DNA of 15,494 nucleotides from an uncultured Bilophila sp. (GTDB lineage: Bacteria > Desulfobacterota > Desulfovibrionia > Desulfovibrionales > Desulfovibrionaceae), in contig CAJUHZ010000051.1 of NCBI GenBank assembly GCA_910585945.1, positions 1 through 15,494 of the forward strand, read 5' to 3'. Shown piece by piece: positions 7,420-14,818 of the stretch. Both the position numbers and the translations under genes were made by a program. Within the stretch, counting starts at the first letter, position 1. Every line of letters starts with the position of its first letter. The notes beneath the pieces are model-generated. The model did not search any database. It was not told the DNA's origin and saw only the letters and a list, made by a program, of their open reading frames with translations.

Positions 7420-7448
7420 TTCATTTTGACATGGTATTTCAAAATGAA
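7420..7448. promoter_or_regulatory. Perfect inverted repeat, candidate activator-binding site
   Basis: TTCATTTTGA (7420-7429) and TCAAAATGAA (7439-7448) are exact inverted copies separated by 9 bases, about two helical turns centre to centre. The site lies between two divergent sigma-54 promoter candidates, about 153 bases from one predicted start and 129 from the other. That is the usual enhancer position for a sigma-54 activator. A near copy of the half-site (TTCATTGTGA) overlaps the -35 box of the regulator gene. Binding by that regulator is inferred. Confidence 0.5.
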
Positions 7449-7536
7449 TGAGTCACTATGCCAAAAAGGATGAAACGAGGAAGAGAACGGCCAAAGAACA
7501 CCGCGCCCCGATCCGGAGGGCGGCCAAGCCAGGCGT

Positions 7537-7553
7537 TTGGTATAAAATCTGCA
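7537..7553 (+). promoter_or_regulatory. Candidate sigma-54 promoter for the aldose epimerase gene
   Basis: TTGGTATAAAATCTGCA has the GG-N10-GC spacing of a -24/-12 promoter, with a good TTGG and TGCA but a weak middle. Transcription would start near 7563, about 32 bases before the start codon. The TATAAA inside could be a sigma-70 -10 box, but the place for a -35 box (about 7518-7523) reads GGGCGG, so sigma-54 fits better. Confidence 0.38.
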
Positions 7554-7594
7554 AAACCGGAGATGATTTTTTCTCGAAATAATGGAGACCTGTC

Positions 7595-8635
7595 ATGCAA
7601 AGGGTTGAAAAGAAGCTTTTCGGCAGTGTGAACGGCAAGGAAATCCACCTGTTCCGGCTGACCAACGCCAACGGCATGGTTGCCGAAATCATGGAGTTCG
7701 GCGGCCGCATCAGGGCGCTGTGCCTTCCCGACGGCAAGGGCGGTCTGGACAACATGAGCGTGGGCCACGACAGCCTGGAACCCTACAGCGAGCGTTTCAA
7801 CCCGTGGCTTGGCGCTCTGCTCGGCCGCACGGCCAGCCGCATCGCCGGCGCTCGGTTCACGCTGGACGGCAAAGTTCACAACCTTTCGGCCAGCGGCCCG
7901 GCGGGAAGCTCCATGCACGGCGGCTTTACCGGTTTTGACTGTCGCATCTGGTCCGGCGAGGCCGACAGCGATCCCTCGGGGGCCACCCTCAAACTCTCGT
8001 ATCTCTCACCCGACGGGGAAGAAGGCTACCCCGGTTCCGTCAACGTGACCGTGACCTACCGCCTGGACGACGACAACCGTTTTCACATGAACTGGGCGGC
8101 CGCCACGGACGCGCCCACCATCATCGACATGTCGTCCCATGTATATCTGAACCTGAACGGGTTCAGGAAACGGGACATCATGAACGAATGCCTTCGGGTC
8201 AACGCCTCCCGTTATCTGGAAAAGGACGCCTCGGGCACGCCCACCGGCAATTTCATTCCTGTCGAAGGCTCGCCCTTTGACCTGCGCGCCCCGAAGCGTA
8301 TGGAAACCCTCTCTCAGGGCGCGGTGTACAACCCGATCATGGCCCTGGACGGCGAGGCCGGCGTTCTGCGCGAAGTGGCTGAGGCAAGCATCCCCGAGCT
8401 GGGGCGCTCCTGCACCCTGTACAGCACGGCCCGCGCGCTTCAGGTGTACAACGCATGGAACATGGAGAGCTTCTATTCCTCAAGAAACCTGCAATCGCCG
8501 TTCGGGGCCGCTCCGGGTCTGGCTCTGGAGCCGCAGAACTACCCCAACGCGATCAATATTCCCTCCCTCCCGTCCCCCATTCTCCGGCCGGGAGAAACAT
8601 ACGACGCCCGGCAGTATTTCCAGTTCACCTGGTGA
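7595..8635 (+). CDS. Aldose 1-epimerase (GalM-like mutarotase) family protein
   Basis: This 346-residue soluble protein follows the galactose mutarotase pattern: FGGRIRAL (35-42), LGRTASRIAGARFTLDGK (76-93), His108 in SMHGG, SPDGEEGYPG (138-147), His182 in SSHVYLNLNG, and Glu312 in EPQNYPNAIN. His182 and Glu312 match the catalytic acid and base of GalM. Two usual substrate-contact places differ. The common YANRI is TASRI (79-83), and the common YDH near the middle is YNP (245-247), so the sugar-binding aspartate appears lost. Interconversion of the anomers of a free sugar is the family reaction, but the substrate here is probably not plain galactose or glucose. GGAG lies 7-8 bases before the ATG. 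It diverges from the lyase operon across a shared control region. Confidence 0.85.
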   Translation: MQRVEKKLFGSVNGKEIHLFRLTNANGMVAEIMEFGGRIRALCLPDGKGGLDNMSVGHDSLEPYSERFNPWLGALLGRTASRIAGARFTLDGKVHNLSASGPAGSSMHGGFTGFDCRIWSGEADSDPSGATLKLSYLSPDGEEGYPGSVNVTVTYRLDDDNRFHMNWAAATDAPTIIDMSSHVYLNLNGFRKRDIMNECLRVNASRYLEKDASGTPTGNFIPVEGSPFDLRAPKRMETLSQGAVYNPIMALDGEAGVLREVAEASIPELGRSCTLYSTARALQVYNAWNMESFYSSRNLQSPFGAAPGLALEPQNYPNAINIPSLPSPILRPGETYDARQYFQFTW

Positions 8636-8840
8636 ACGTCGGGCGGACAATCAGGCCGGCGCGAAACGCGCCGTGGATGCGTCCCAAAACCACGTTTTAG
8701 AGCAATGCTCTGACGCGACTTTGCCTGCAAGGACGCGAGAGAGATATTCTCATGCGTAATATGCCATAGGACGAATGATCCTCATGACCCGGCCCGGACT
8801 CCCTGAACGGATCATGAAATGAGTTGCAGCTCCCTCCTGT
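8636..8840. repeat. Structured intergenic repeat, copy 1 (minus orientation)
   Basis: No gene is seen here. Read on the minus strand from about 8826, it shares three blocks in order with 14871-14967. These are AACTCATTTCATGAT (copy 2 has AACTCATTTCATAAT), then ATGAGGATCATTCGTCC (copy 2: ATGAAGATCATTCGCCC), then AAAACGTGGTTTT followed by CCACGGCGCG and CGCGCC (copy 2: AAAACATGGTTTT, CACGGCGC, GCGCC). About 75 extra bases separate blocks two and three in this copy. Hairpins are conserved: CGGCGCG/CGCGCCG at 8657-8673 and AAAAC/GTTTT at 8686-8698. AGAGC/GCTCT at 8699-8711 is extra. It looks like an undescribed REP-like element. Confidence 0.5.
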
Positions 8841-8882
8841 CCCGAGAGTTTTCACAAGCCGTGAAAGCTCTCGGGATTTTTT
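8841..8882 (+). terminator. Intrinsic terminator after the aldose epimerase gene
   Basis: Arms 8841-8855 (CCCGAGAGTTTTCAC) and 8861-8875 (GTGAAAGCTCTCGGG) form a 15-bp stem with one T-G pair and a 5-base loop. ATTTTTT follows at 8876-8882. This is a textbook Rho-independent terminator on the plus strand. It lies 205 bases past the epimerase stop codon, so the transcript would carry a long structured 3' end. Confidence 0.85.
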
Positions 8883-8890
8883 GCCTCCCC

Positions 8891-9017
8891 GCGCCGGAAC
8901 CGGCGCTCAAGAAAACGCGCGGGCGGACCGCCGGGCGAAAAACAGGCGGCGGGCACCCCCCGCGCCTTTTCGCGGCTGTCGCTCCGGGGAGGTCCCGGGG
9001 AGGAGGTTCCGGGGAGG
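8891..9017. repeat. GC-rich palindrome and three CCGGGGAGG repeats
   Basis: After the terminator there is a perfect hairpin GCGCCGG/CCGGCGC (8891-8906), then GC-rich sequence without a gene. Three direct copies of CCGGGGAGG follow at 8984-8992, 8995-9003 and 9009-9017, spaced 11 and 14 bases apart. They stop about 17 bases before the -35 box of the regulator gene. The repeats could be a protein-binding array or simple slippage products; I do not recognise them. Confidence 0.4.
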
Positions 9018-9029
9018 ACACTCCGGCAT

Positions 9030-9063
9030 TTTCATTGTGAAACCACTCTGAATAGTTTATAAA
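9030..9063 (+). promoter_or_regulatory. Sigma-70-like promoter of the sigma-54 activator gene
   Basis: TTGTGA (9035-9040) and TATAAA (9058-9063) are 17 bases apart, a good housekeeping promoter, with a start expected near 9070. The inverted repeat TTTCA-TTG-TGAAA (9030-9042) overlaps the -35 box. The stretch TTCATTGTGA at 9031-9040 differs by one base from the half-site of the divergent operator at 7420. This points to autoregulation, which is inferred. Confidence 0.45.
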
Positions 9064-9121
9064 TCATGAAATGAACTCCTCCGAACGCGGTTGATCCCTT
9101 GCGAATCCTCCAGGTGTCGTC

Positions 9122-11080
9122 ATGCCAATCCATCCTTTTGTCTGCGCTGTTATTTCGGACAAACATGTAGCCGAGCAAATAAAACATGTTCAGAGCATGA
9201 TTTCCGCGCCTGTCAGAATAGTCACTGTCGATACAAAACGCTGCATCGCCACCGTTCGGAATATCGTTGATGAAGGAGCAACCGTCATCATCAGCCGGGG
9301 AAGCGTGTGGCAGATTATAAAGAACGCCTTCCCCCTGATTCCGACGCTCCAGATTCCTCTTACATGCTGCGACGCCATACAGATTCTGGAAGAAGCGAAA
9401 AAATTCGCCCGCAACATAGGCATTGTCGGCTTTGACAACCACGTCGCCAAAATGCTGGCTGTCGCGCCATACCTTGGCGTTTCTCTCTCGCCATACCGCA
9501 TATCCGAGCCAAACGATATCGAGCGGGGCTGTCTGGAGATAAAGAAACGCGGCCTCACGGTTCTTGTCGGCGGCGGCACAGCCGTCCAGCAGGCCCAAAA
9601 GCTCGGTCTGCACGGCGTGCTGCACACCTCCTCGGCGGACGGCATCCTTCAGGTCCTGAATGAGGCGGAACGCATCTTCAACGCCATCAATGAAGAACGC
9701 GCCAGGGACGCCCGCGTCCGCGCCATGCTGAACGCCCTCAAGGACAGCGTGATTTCGCTGAATGAAAAGGGAGAAATCAAGGAATACAATATCCCGGCGG
9801 AAAAAATGCTCTCCGGCCGCGGAACTTCCCCGCAGGGGATAGAGGACTTTCTGAACGAAACAGGCGTCACCGACGCCGTGAAGCGGCAACAGTTCTGGTC
9901 CGGCGAGAACAGACGCTACAGAAAAAAGGCGTACATCTGCAGCATCATTCCCGCATACAGTCAGGAACATTATTGCGGGGCCAATGTAGTCGTTCAGGAT
10001 GTAGGCCACATTCAAAGTCTGGAACACAAAATCCGCCGGGATCTCTACGCCAGGGGGCATGTGGCGCGCTATTCGCTGGAAGACGTCATCGGCCGCTCGC
10101 GCGAAATGCGCAATCTGGTGGAGAAAGCCCGGCTGTACGCGGAAAGCTCGTCCTCCATCTTCATTTATGGAGAATCCGGCACGGGAAAGGAAGTCTTTGC
10201 CCAGGGCATTCACAGGGCCAGCTCGTTTCGCGATGGTCCCTTTGTGGGCATCAACTGCACGGCGCTGCCCGAAACATTGCTGGAAAGCGAACTGTTCGGC
10301 TATGCGGAAGGCGCGTTCACCGGAGCGAGAAAGGGCGGCAAGGCCGGGCTTTTTGAAATGGCGCACAACGGCACGCTGTTTCTTGACGAAATCGGTGAAA
10401 TCCCCATGTCGGTACAGGCCAAACTGCTGCGCGTGCTGGAAGAGAAAAGCGTCATGCGCATCGGGGAGGAACGATACATTCCCGTCAATGTGCGCATCAT
10501 CTGCGCCACCAACAAAGACCTGGCCGAACTGGTCCGCATGGGGAGCTTCCGTGAAGATCTGTTCTACAGGCTGAACGTCTTGCGTCTCAATCTGCCGCCG
10601 TTGCGGGAACATCCCGAAGATCTCGGTGAACTCATCAATGATCTGCTCGCCCGGCTGGCCGGCCAGAAGATGGTCCCCCAGCCGTTGCTCAGCGAACAGG
10701 CGCTCGCGGTTCTCGCAAGGTACAGCTTCCCCGGCAATGTGCGCGAACTGAGGAACATTGTGGAAAGGCTTGTGGTGCTCTCGCACGGCAAGGTGCTGGA
10801 TGAGGCGGATATTTCGCGCATCGTTCAGATGAACGAAGCGCCGGCGCTCCCTGCCGCGCGCCCCTCCCGGCGGCCCGCCCCTCTCGCGGGGCGGATCACG
10901 ACGCCGGCAGGATCCCTGCGCGACAGGGAGAGCGACATCATCCTCCAGGTGCTGGAAGAAACCGGCGGCAACAAATCCGAAACCGCAAGACGGCTCGGCA
11001 TCTCCCCCTCCACCCTGTGGCGGAAGCTGAAGGCTGCCCGCAAGAAGGATGAAACCGCTCAGCCCGGAAAAGGAACATAG
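9122..11080 (+). CDS. Sigma-54-dependent transcriptional activator with PrpR_N sensor domain
   Basis: This 652-residue enhancer-binding protein remodels sigma-54 RNA polymerase with ATP. Residues 1-190 fit a PrpR_N ligand-sensing domain, as in propionate-pathway regulators (ATVIISRG, IPLTCCDAIQIL, VLVGGGTAVQQAQKLG). Residues 205-300 look PAS-like (LKDSVISLNEKGEIKEYN). The AAA+ domain covers about 322-550, with Walker A GESGTGKE (350-357), GAFTGA for sigma-54 contact (397-402), Walker B GTLFLDE (417-423) and FREDLFYRLNV (476-486). A Fis-type helix-turn-helix ends the protein (599-637, NKSETARRLGISPSTLWRKLK). All parts needed for activity are present and there is no response-regulator receiver domain, so it probably binds a small molecule directly. 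AGGTG precedes the ATG. Candidate targets are the three sigma-54 promoters in this window. Confidence 0.93.
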   Translation: MPIHPFVCAVISDKHVAEQIKHVQSMISAPVRIVTVDTKRCIATVRNIVDEGATVIISRGSVWQIIKNAFPLIPTLQIPLTCCDAIQILEEAKKFARNIGIVGFDNHVAKMLAVAPYLGVSLSPYRISEPNDIERGCLEIKKRGLTVLVGGGTAVQQAQKLGLHGVLHTSSADGILQVLNEAERIFNAINEERARDARVRAMLNALKDSVISLNEKGEIKEYNIPAEKMLSGRGTSPQGIEDFLNETGVTDAVKRQQFWSGENRRYRKKAYICSIIPAYSQEHYCGANVVVQDVGHIQSLEHKIRRDLYARGHVARYSLEDVIGRSREMRNLVEKARLYAESSSSIFIYGESGTGKEVFAQGIHRASSFRDGPFVGINCTALPETLLESELFGYAEGAFTGARKGGKAGLFEMAHNGTLFLDEIGEIPMSVQAKLLRVLEEKSVMRIGEERYIPVNVRIICATNKDLAELVRMGSFREDLFYRLNVLRLNLPPLREHPEDLGELINDLLARLAGQKMVPQPLLSEQALAVLARYSFPGNVRELRNIVERLVVLSHGKVLDEADISRIVQMNEAPALPAARPSRRPAPLAGRITTPAGSLRDRESDIILQVLEETGGNKSETARRLGISPSTLWRKLKAARKKDETAQPGKGT

Positions 11081-11175
11081 AAGTCGTTACGCCAGGTTGG
11101 CATAAACCCGCTGCCGAAGCACAGACAATGGCACGATTTCATTTTTTTATAAACGCAATCATTTTTGCCATGACA
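11081..11175 (+). promoter_or_regulatory. Control region upstream of the pyruvate oxidoreductase gene
   Basis: This AT-rich stretch follows the regulator stop codon; no gene is seen. It holds TTCATTTTTT (11138-11147), 8 of 10 bases like the proposed activator half-site, though only about 30 bases from the -24 box. It also has TGGCACG at 11129-11135, a perfect -24-like motif without a matching GC 10 bases further on. The inverted repeat TGCCA/TGGCA (11166-11181) overlaps the start of the real promoter candidate. No terminator is visible after the regulator gene. Confidence 0.3.
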
Positions 11176-11192
11176 TTGGCATGTTCCCTGCA
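11176..11192 (+). promoter_or_regulatory. Strong sigma-54 promoter of the pyruvate oxidoreductase gene
   Basis: TTGGCATGTTCCCTGCA matches the consensus YTGGCACG-N4-TTGCW at all but two specified positions, with GG (11178-11179) and GC (11190-11191) exactly 10 bases apart. Transcription would start near 11203, about 29 bases before the start codon. It is the best sigma-54 site in the window and lies directly behind the sigma-54 activator gene. Confidence 0.65.
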
Positions 11193-11231
11193 ACAGACCT
11201 CCTGCCCATTTTACCCGATCAGGAGGCTCTG

Positions 11232-14200
11232 ATGCGTACACGCAGAACGCAAACAATGGACGGCAACACCGCTGCCGCCCTTATTTCGTATCCCTTTACC
11301 GAAGTCGCCGCCATCTTCCCCATCACCCCTTCTTCCCCCATGGCGGAGTTGACCGACTTGTGGTCCACGCAGGGCAAAAGGAATCTGTTCGGCTCTCCCG
11401 TGCGGGTGGTGGAAATGCAGTCCGAGGGCGGCGCGGCGGGCGCGCTGCACGGCGCGTTGCAGGGCGGCGCGCTTGCCGCGACGTACACGGCCTCGCAGGG
11501 GCTGCTGCTCATGATTCCCAACATGTACAAGATCGCCGGGGAACTGCTCCCCGCCGTCTTTCATGTGAGCGCCCGCTCGCTGGCTTCCAATTCATTGAGC
11601 ATTTTCGGTGATCATCAGGACGTCATGGCTGTCCGGCAGACGGGTTTTGCGCTGCTCGCCTCCAGTTCCGTGCAGGATGTCATGTACCTGGGCGCGGTGG
11701 CGCACCTTGCCGCCATTGAGGCACGCCTGCCTTTCGTGCATTTCTTCGACGGCTTCCGCACCTCGCACGAAATCCAGAAAATCGAGGTGCTCGAAGAGGA
11801 CGAACTGGCCGGTCTGCTGAACCGGGACGCCGTGCAGGCGTTCCGCAACAGGGCGCTGAACCCCGATCATCCGCAACTGCGCGGCATGACGCACAACCCC
11901 GACGTGTTTTTCCAGCTCCGGGAAGCGGGCAACCCCTTTGTCAACGCCCTGCCGGGCATCGTCCAGAAGTACATGGACAGGATCAACGCGCTCACGGGCA
12001 GCCGGTACCGGTTCTTCAACTACCACGGTCACCCCGAAGCCGAACGGGTGTTGGTCATCATGGGGTCCGGCGCGTCCGTGGCGGAAGAAACCGTGGACGA
12101 ACTGCTGCGCCGCGGCGAGAAGGTGGGCATGGTCAACGTGCGGCTGTACCGTCCCTTTGTGCCGGAAAAATTGCGGGAGGTTCTGCCGGCCTCGGTCCGC
12201 CGCATCGCCGTGCTGGATCGCACCAGGGAGCCGGGGGCCGTGGACCCGCTGTGCCTTGACGTGCGCAACGCCTTTGCCGGACGCCCCGACGCGCCGGAAA
12301 TCCACGCCGGCCGTTACGGGCTGGCTTCCAAGGATTTCACGCCCGCCCAGGCGCTGGCCGTTTTCGACAACCTGGCCGAAGCGTGCCCGCGCGACGGGTT
12401 CACCGTGGGCATTGTCGACGACGTGACCTGCACGTCCCTGCCCCTGAACGACTTTCATGTGCGCACCGACGGTCAGACGGCCTGCAAGTTCTGGGGCTTC
12501 GGCTCTGACGGCACAGTGGGCGCGAACAAGCAGGCCGTCAAAATCATCGGTGATCACACCGACATGTACGCGCAAGCCTACTTCGCGTACGATTCCCGCA
12601 AATCGGGCGGGGTGACTGTCTCGCACCTGCGCTTCGGCAAGCAGCCCATCCGCGCTTCCTACCTTGTTGAGCGGGCGGATTTCATCGCCTGCCATAACCA
12701 GTCCTATGTTGACAAGTACGATCTGCTCCGCGGCATCCGCGAGGGCGGGATCTTCCTGCTCAACTGCATGTGGAAGGACGAGGAACTGGAGACCCGTCTG
12801 CCCGCTTCCCTGCGGCGAACCCTCGCCCGCAAGCGCGTCCGCCTGTACACCATAGACGCCGTGAACATCGCCATGCGGCTGGGGCTGGGGGGGCGCATCA
12901 ACATGATCATGCAGGCCGCCTTTTTCAGACTGACAGGCGTCATTCCCATACAGGACGCCGTGCGCTGGCTGGACGAATCCATCGCCAAAACCTACGCGAA
13001 AAACGGGCAGGCCGTGATCGACATGAACTGCCGGGCCGTGCGCGAAGGCATTGCGGAGGTGCGCGAGGTTGTCGTCCCAGCCGCCTGGCTCGACGCGCCG
13101 GACGAACCGCGCCGCGACGACAGCGCCCGGCCCGCTTTTGTACGGGAAGTCATCGACGTCATGAACCGGCAGGAGGGCGACGATCTGCCCGTGAGCGCCT
13201 TTGCCGGCATTGAGGACGGAACCTGGCCCGTTGGCGTCACCGCATATGAAAAACGAGGCGCGGGGCTGATGGTTCCGGTATGGGACGCCGACAAGTGCAT
13301 CCAGTGCAACCGTTGCGCCTTTGCCTGCCCCCATGCCGCCATCCGGCCGCGTCTTCTGAATGAGCGGGAGGCGGCCGAAGCGCCGGACTTCATCGAACGC
13401 CGCCCCGCCCGGACCCGGAAGGGATTCGCGTTTCATATGGCCGTTTCAGTGCTGGATTGTACCGGCTGCGGGGTGTGCGTCAGCCAGTGCCCCGCCCGGG
13501 AAAAGGCGCTTGACATGCAACTGCTGGAATCCGTCCTGCCCGAAGGCGCGGCCAGATGGGACTATGCCGAAAAACACATCGCCTACAAGACCCCGGAACC
13601 GGGGAAGATCACTGTGGCCAACAGCCAGTACCTGCGGCCGCTCAACGAGTTTTCCGGAGCGTGCGCCGGCTGCGGCGAGACGCCCTATGCCAGGCTGGCG
13701 ACGCAGTTGTTCGGTGACAGGATGATGATTTCCAACGCCGCGGGCTGTTCCACGGTATGGGCGGCGGGCGCGCCCTCCGTTTCCTACACCGTCAACGACA
13801 AGGGGCATGGCCCGGCCTGGGGCTTTTCGCTCTTTGAGGACAACGCGGAATACGGCTTCGGCATGCTGCTCGGCGTGAACCAGATCCGTTCGGGCATGGC
13901 CCGCACGGCGCAAGCTCTGCTGGAACAGGGCGGCCTGCCCGAGGGACTCGAAACGGCCATGCGGGCCTGGCTGGAAGGCAGGGATCGCGCCGAAGGCACG
14001 CGGGACAGGGCCGACACCCTCTCCCGGGCGCTGGACGCGGCGCTTGCGGACGCGGATCTTGCGGAACGCCACAGGGATCTCCTCGCCCTGCGCGCCCGGA
14101 GCGACTACTTCATCAAGCGCTCGCACTGGGTTTTCGGCGGCGACGGCTGGGCGTACGATATCGGCTACGGCGGCCTCGATCATGTGCTGGCCAGCGGGGA

Positions 14201-14765
14201 AGACATCAACGTGCTGGTGTTCGACACCGAGGTGTATTCCAACACGGGCGGGCAGTCCTCCAAGGCCACGCCGACAGGCGCGGTGGCGCAGTTCGCCGCC
14301 AATGGCAAAGCGAGCCGCAAGAAGGATCTCGGCCTCATGGCCATGAGCTACGGCAACGTGTATGTGGCGCAAATCGCGATGGGAGCCAGTCAGGAACAGA
14401 CGCTCAGGGTCATGCTGGAAGCCGAATCCTACCCCGGCCCGTCGCTTGTCATCGCCTATTCGCCCTGCCTCAACCACGGCATCAAGGGCGGCCCCGCCCA
14501 GAGTCAGGAGCAGGCGAAACGCGCGGTGGAAGCCGGCTACTGGTCTCTCTACCACTACGACCCCCGACGGGCGGAACGCGGCGAGAACCCCTTTGTTCTT
14601 GATTCCGGAGAACCGCGGGCCGACTTCAAAACCTTCCTGCTTTCGGAAGTGCGCTACGCCGCATTGCAACGCCGCTTCCCGGAACGGGCGGAAGAGCTTT
14701 ACGCCAGGGCTGATGCGGCCGCCGCGGCCCGGCGGGAAACATACGGACGGCTCGCCGGCAGGTAA
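11232..14765 (+). CDS. Pyruvate:ferredoxin (flavodoxin) oxidoreductase, single-chain
   Basis: This 1177-residue cytoplasmic enzyme oxidises pyruvate with CoA to acetyl-CoA and CO2, reducing ferredoxin or flavodoxin. Domains in order: pyrimidine-binding (FPITPSSPMAE near 30), CoA-binding/transketolase C-like (about 260-410), gamma domain (FWGFGSDGTVGANKQA near 420-440), two-[4Fe-4S] ferredoxin domain (Cys689/692/695/699 and 743/746/749/753), and the thiamine-diphosphate domain (GDGWAYDIGYGG, DTEVYSNTGGQSSKATPTG). The cluster next to the thiamine is held by Cys811, Cys814, Cys839 and Cys1079. All expected ligands are present. Start 11232 has AGGAGG 5 bases upstream; the frame extends 17 codons further up but across the promoter. 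It lacks the roughly 55-residue C-terminal tail that protects the D. africanus enzyme from oxygen. Usually called por, nifJ or pfor. Confidence 0.96.
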   Translation: MRTRRTQTMDGNTAAALISYPFTEVAAIFPITPSSPMAELTDLWSTQGKRNLFGSPVRVVEMQSEGGAAGALHGALQGGALAATYTASQGLLLMIPNMYKIAGELLPAVFHVSARSLASNSLSIFGDHQDVMAVRQTGFALLASSSVQDVMYLGAVAHLAAIEARLPFVHFFDGFRTSHEIQKIEVLEEDELAGLLNRDAVQAFRNRALNPDHPQLRGMTHNPDVFFQLREAGNPFVNALPGIVQKYMDRINALTGSRYRFFNYHGHPEAERVLVIMGSGASVAEETVDELLRRGEKVGMVNVRLYRPFVPEKLREVLPASVRRIAVLDRTREPGAVDPLCLDVRNAFAGRPDAPEIHAGRYGLASKDFTPAQALAVFDNLAEACPRDGFTVGIVDDVTCTSLPLNDFHVRTDGQTACKFWGFGSDGTVGANKQAVKIIGDHTDMYAQAYFAYDSRKSGGVTVSHLRFGKQPIRASYLVERADFIACHNQSYVDKYDLLRGIREGGIFLLNCMWKDEELETRLPASLRRTLARKRVRLYTIDAVNIAMRLGLGGRINMIMQAAFFRLTGVIPIQDAVRWLDESIAKTYAKNGQAVIDMNCRAVREGIAEVREVVVPAAWLDAPDEPRRDDSARPAFVREVIDVMNRQEGDDLPVSAFAGIEDGTWPVGVTAYEKRGAGLMVPVWDADKCIQCNRCAFACPHAAIRPRLLNEREAAEAPDFIERRPARTRKGFAFHMAVSVLDCTGCGVCVSQCPAREKALDMQLLESVLPEGAARWDYAEKHIAYKTPEPGKITVANSQYLRPLNEFSGACAGCGETPYARLATQLFGDRMMISNAAGCSTVWAAGAPSVSYTVNDKGHGPAWGFSLFEDNAEYGFGMLLGVNQIRSGMARTAQALLEQGGLPEGLETAMRAWLEGRDRAEGTRDRADTLSRALDAALADADLAERHRDLLALRARSDYFIKRSHWVFGGDGWAYDIGYGGLDHVLASGEDINVLVFDTEVYSNTGGQSSKATPTGAVAQFAANGKASRKKDLGLMAMSYGNVYVAQIAMGASQEQTLRVMLEAESYPGPSLVIAYSPCLNHGIKGGPAQSQEQAKRAVEAGYWSLYHYDPRRAERGENPFVLDSGEPRADFKTFLLSEVRYAALQRRFPERAEELYARADAAAAARRETYGRLAGR

Positions 14766-14818
14766 CGCTTTTCACCACGGAGCGACCCAGCAACTCCAAA
14801 CACGTCCGGAGAAATGGA

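Noticed and set aside
7149..7442. A longer start for the lyase small subunit (up to 188 residues)
   Set aside because: The extension crosses the promoter candidate and leader hairpins and would precede the known beginning of the SAF domain.
7426..7462. TTGACA at 7426-7431 as a sigma-70 -35 box for the epimerase gene
   Set aside because: At 17 bases spacing the -10 position reads TGAGTC; the nearest TAT-like hexamer is 25 bases away. The sequence is better explained as part of the inverted repeat.
9032..10786. A 584-codon open frame on the minus strand opposite the sigma-54 activator gene
   Set aside because: It is a shadow of a complete regulator with every catalytic motif in place; the antisense product has unusual composition and no family similarity.
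11129..11147. TGGCACG at 11129-11135 as a second sigma-54 promoter for the oxidoreductase gene
   Set aside because: The -12 position lacks GC at the required 10-base spacing, while the site at 11176-11192 satisfies it.
11181..11231. An N-terminal extension of the pyruvate oxidoreductase starting at 11181
   Set aside because: It overlaps the -24/-12 promoter, has no ribosome-binding site and is not part of the family, whereas AGGAGG sits right before 11232.
11592..13436. A 614-codon open frame on the minus strand opposite the pyruvate oxidoreductase gene
   Set aside because: It is antisense to a fully supported enzyme gene, has no recognisable domains or ribosome-binding site, and high GC content makes long antisense frames common.
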